Source: Mastigias papua
Lineage: Eukaryota > Cnidaria > Scyphozoa > Rhizostomeae > Mastigiidae
Length of the DNA: 64,000 nt
Reading direction: 5' to 3'
NCBI GenBank assembly: GCA_964019165.1
Contig: OZ025274.1
Location: 15,717,358-15,781,357, forward strand
The notes beneath the pieces were generated by a model, which was not told the origin of the DNA, did not search any database, and was given only the letters and a program-made list of their open reading frames with translations. The translations under genes were made by a program, and so were the position numbers. Positions 60,731 to 64,000 of this stretch are shown piece by piece. Every line of letters begins with the position of its first letter. Position 1 is the first letter of the stretch.

Positions 60731-62882
60731 ATGGCAGATTTTGCAAAAATGGAGAGATGTCAATCCCTACCTCAACCGAAAAAGAAGCAGAAAGTATTTC
60801 GAAGATCCGTCAGCTTTTCGTTACCGAAAAGTCCAAGCTTTCCTCAATCAACAAGAGAACACGAGGCGCAAGAAGCTACAGTCAAGAGACTTTCTATTCA
60901 AGAATCTTTGTGTTCGAAAAGACTTGCTCTGCAAACGAAGCAGGATAAAGTGAATGAGTCTCCAGCTAAAGAAAGAAAATTATCACCTGGAAGTTTTTCG
61001 CTGAAAAACCAATCTTGCGCGTTTGTAGATAGTTGTGAGTGCGACCTGTGCAAGGCGATTAAGTTCTGTATTGTTGCAAAATCCAAGCTCCACGAAAAAG
61101 GCTGTTCAAATGCGATGTTATCGAAACTACCATCTTCCTGCTTGGCTGTGGATAATGTGATGACGGAGAAGAATATGTCGCAAACGGAGGTACCTCTGGA
61201 AGAAATATTGCCCAGTGCACCTCAAATTTCGTCTGTAGAAGAATCTATACCACCCAAAACATCACCTCCACCACCCCCTCCACCCCCTCCACCACCTGTA
61301 CCCCCTCTGCCACCAACTATAACTATACCACAAAAGCCTGCAGTAGAACCACTGGATATTCAACAGTTGGCTAGCTCAGAGGGACAGCAAAGTTCTGTGT
61401 TGAGCATTGGTGATCTATCCAGTTATGTTGCTGATATTGATGAGGACTATGACGATGAGTGGAATGAACTTTGTGTAGTTTGTTATTGCACTTTGCCAAT
61501 TTCAGACAAAACATCAATATCTTGTTCAGTGTGTCTGCAACATATTTGCTCAGAATGTATGCAGTTGCATCTAACAGCCAAAATTATGGAGGGATTTGTA
61601 CTCTTAAAGTGCCCTGGAGAACTTTGCTCCAGAGTTTTGACTGATGAGGAGGTCAGCTTGTATTGCAGTGAACTTCTGAATCTTTATATCAAGAACAAAG
61701 TTGATGCTGAAAATAACCCCAAACGTAAGACCTGTCCTGGCTGCAACATAGTACATAACTTTGAGGGACCTGATGAGATACCACTCCATCATAAATGCTC
61801 ATTTTGTGGTCTGCAGTGGTGTGTGCCATGCCATGCCCCTTGGCATATTGGAATGACATGTAAAACTTACAAGAAGGATGTAGTTGGCAAAGGTCAAAAG
61901 GCTCTGAAGGTGTGGGCAAAGGGAAAGGGGAAAGATTCTGCAAATGCAAGAAAATGTCCAAAATGCAACTTCTTTATTGAGAGAATATCTGGTTGTGATC
62001 ATATGGTTTGTTCAAGGTACATGCCTAACTTTGTGTTTTAAAGTAGAGGTTTCTAAGAAATCTATGCTCAAATAAAGCTTTTTTGGATCTTCCTGATCCT
62101 TGAATATCATTTATCCTTTTAATTTGTTTTAATCTCTCAAAGTTTTTGCTCATTCTAGCTACTTTTTGGATATATTTTTATTCCATGGAAATACACATCT
62201 TTAAAGTTGATTCAGTTTTGCTCTATTTTTGAGGAGACCAAGAGTCATGTTTAATTCTTGAATTATTTATATACCAAATGATTTCTTTCCCAGTAACTAC
62301 CAAATAGCTATTTAGCATATGGTAGCTACCTACTTCTTTCAACAATATTAGAAACATATCTTAGTGTTTAGTGTATCAAGATAGCACTAGTCATATGTAC
62401 CAAGCTTTCAAGGAGGAATATGGATTCATTATATTTTATGGCATACCTGCAAACCAACATATTTCCCAATTGAATTTGAAAATTGCTTTAGCATATTCTC
62501 TAATCCCATTTGACAACTCCTTGTATAGTTATATGTGAAATGTCACCTTTTACTAACATTCTAGATATCTACTCAATAGCTTAATATCTCCATCAATTTT
62601 TGTAGATGTTCAACTGATTTCTGCTACAAATGTGGCAAGAAGCACAGGAGTGCAGGAATTCTGGGTGACCATTACAGTAGATATAGCTTCCTTGGCTGCA
62701 AGTACAATCTTTTACCAAACAAACCAGCTGCTCGTATAGCTCTGAGGTCCAGTGCTGTGTTTGGCACTTTCATTTTTGTATCTGTAGCTGCTGTAAGTTT
62801 AGCTACAGTAGGTTGTATCGTTCTAGCTGTTAGCCCTATAGGGGTTCCAACATACCTTGTTGTCAAAAAATGTCGAAAGTAG
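60731..62882 (+). CDS. RNF217: RNF217-like RBR E3 ubiquitin ligase, membrane-anchored
   Basis: Two exons, 60731-62016 and 62606-62882, join in phase (520 residues). A low-complexity N-terminal half includes a run of eleven prolines near residue 180-190. RING1 starts at CVVCYCTLPISD, with CSVCLQHICSEC. An IBR follows (CPGCNIVHNF, CSFCGLQWCVPC). RING2 is CPKCNFFIERISGCDHMVC with C427 as the expected catalytic cysteine that takes ubiquitin as a thioester; the second half of RING2 (CSTDFCYKCG) is in exon 2. A C-terminal hydrophobic segment (FGTFIFVSVAAVSLATVGCI) anchors it in a membrane. The order RBR then single membrane segment is that of RNF217/RNF144-type ligases. RNF217 is preferred for the FLGCKYNLLPNKP stretch and total length. 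Retaining the intron would truncate RING2 after the catalytic cysteine. Confidence 0.85.
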
Positions 62883-64000
62883 ACTTCAGTGGTAAGATCA
62901 ATAGAGTTTGAAAATTGCTTCAAACATACCTTACTACTAGTTGTTTTGATTAATGTTAGCTTGCAGATTTTACTTCCTTAGATCTTTTAACATTGTTTAT
63001 TTCACCTGTTTAAATATGTTAACAAATTATTTTGATCTACCTTTAAATAAACTGAGATGAATAATTACCGATTTGGTAATATTCTGTAGACTTATGAATG
63101 CTTTCATGTTTATTGTCAGTTGACTGGGCCTAGAAGTCAGTTGGATATGAATGTTTGTAATTTAGATATTTATTTATTATGCCATTTATTTCCTGAGAAA
63201 TTTGTAAAGTTGTGCAAAATTGCAGTGTTTTTTGGATATTTAGTTTGGCTGCAAATGGACTTTCCTTTACGGAAACCTTTGCCCTTCCTTAAGAAAATGT
63301 TAGTCTTTATTGTTATATCTAGGTAGATTGAAAGCCATTTATATGATAGTAGGAAATATTTCAGTTTATCTATGTTATCAATGTAAAGGTACTTTTAGGC
63401 CTATTACCTTGAAAAGAGTTCCAAAATACATGATATAGCTTCTCAGCTTGTGGATTCTTCTGTTATTTAGAGTTTAAAGGACTTCTTTTTGCCCAATTAG
63501 TCTTTTAGTTTCATCATATAGGTTTCCACCAGTGTTATGTAAAGACAGGAATGGGAAGGCTTTTATCTACGAGGGCCAAATCTACAATGTCTGGCTTGTT
63601 GATCTGACAGATTGGGCAGGATGGAGAAGCCTTGTTGGTAGTTTCATTGCAAACACTTGTTCAGTATTATCTACATTGGCCATTTTGATATTTACCATGC
63701 AGATTTTGCCTAAAAATTGAACATTTGCTTTAGAAACTCATTGTAACATTATGTGAGAGGGATATTATTAGGTGTGCTTTTCCTTCAGGTTAATTTGTGA
63801 CCAATATCTTGAAAGCCCATGGATTACTAAGAACTTGCATGAGGACCAATTTTGACCAATGAATCAGAATGTGCCTCTCCCAGTATTAGCAGACTGATTT
63901 GCCCTTTTTCACTTGTGACGTAGCTTTGTGTGCAACTCATGTTTGCCAAAAGTGAATTTTTGAATTGTATACTTTTAGTGAAGATAGTTTAGTCTTCTGT
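62883..64000 (+). other. RNF217-like 3' flank and unexplained frame
   Basis: A poly(A) signal AATAAA at 63046-63051 probably ends the RNF217-like transcript. At 63511-63720 an acceptor-like TCATATAG precedes an open frame (FPPVLCKDRNGKAFIYEGQ...) ending in a hydrophobic stretch, LSTLAILIFTMQIL. It could be a terminal exon of an unseen gene or chance. The rest shows nothing recognisable. Confidence 0.3.

Overview
This is a eukaryotic, intron-rich, AT-rich metazoan window. Introns are mostly GT-AG and a few hundred bases long, with many (TA)n and tetranucleotide microsatellites. A cnidarian is the best guess. The main reason is a PAN-EGF-fibrinogen-like secreted gene of the kind annotated as 'skeletal organic matrix protein 5-like' in corals and their relatives. 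The guess rests on recalled family patterns, not on a search.

Layout. At 426-11376 (+) lies the 3' two thirds of a HIP1/HIP1R/Sla2 endocytic adaptor; its ANTH end is off the left edge. MRPL50 (12316-13897, -) converges on it. A single-exon zeta-toxin-like P-loop kinase follows (14579-15424, -). Next is a nested pair of DNA transposons at 16397-23780. The outer one is ISL2EU-like: 231-bp terminal inverted repeats (TIRs), a SAP-SWIM-YqaJ nuclease gene and a THAP-like/DDE transposase gene facing it. A P-element-like transposon (20161-23679) has inserted into its right TIR. That insertion has 31-bp TIRs, a perfect 8-bp target duplication and a two-exon THAP-P transposase with no stop codon. Then come an intronless PPP2R3C (24015-25391, +), a LINE remnant and a GAT satellite.

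PELO (30276-38500, +, 16 exons) and VPS53 (39233-51526, +, 24 exons) follow head to tail; both reconstruct to full-length frames. A five-exon secreted PAN-EGF-fibrinogen-like gene is on the minus strand (53443-57505). After two more LINE remnants, an RNF217-like RBR ubiquitin ligase (60731-62882, +) closes the window.

The host genes do not form a pathway; they are neighbours with unrelated jobs in endocytosis, mitochondrial translation, phosphatase regulation, ribosome rescue, endosome-to-Golgi tethering, extracellular matrix and ubiquitination. The most distinctive observations are four. (1) The transposon-in-transposon keeps all three reading frames open. (2) HIP1 coiled-coil exons alternate strictly between 69 and 48 bases, giving a 39-residue repeat. 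(3) A fold-back repeat family looks Penelope-like, and hammerhead-like core motifs recur, mostly beside (TA)n tracts. (4) A zeta-toxin-like kinase gene sits in an animal genome. All gene models were joined by hand from splice signals and frame, without alignment software.
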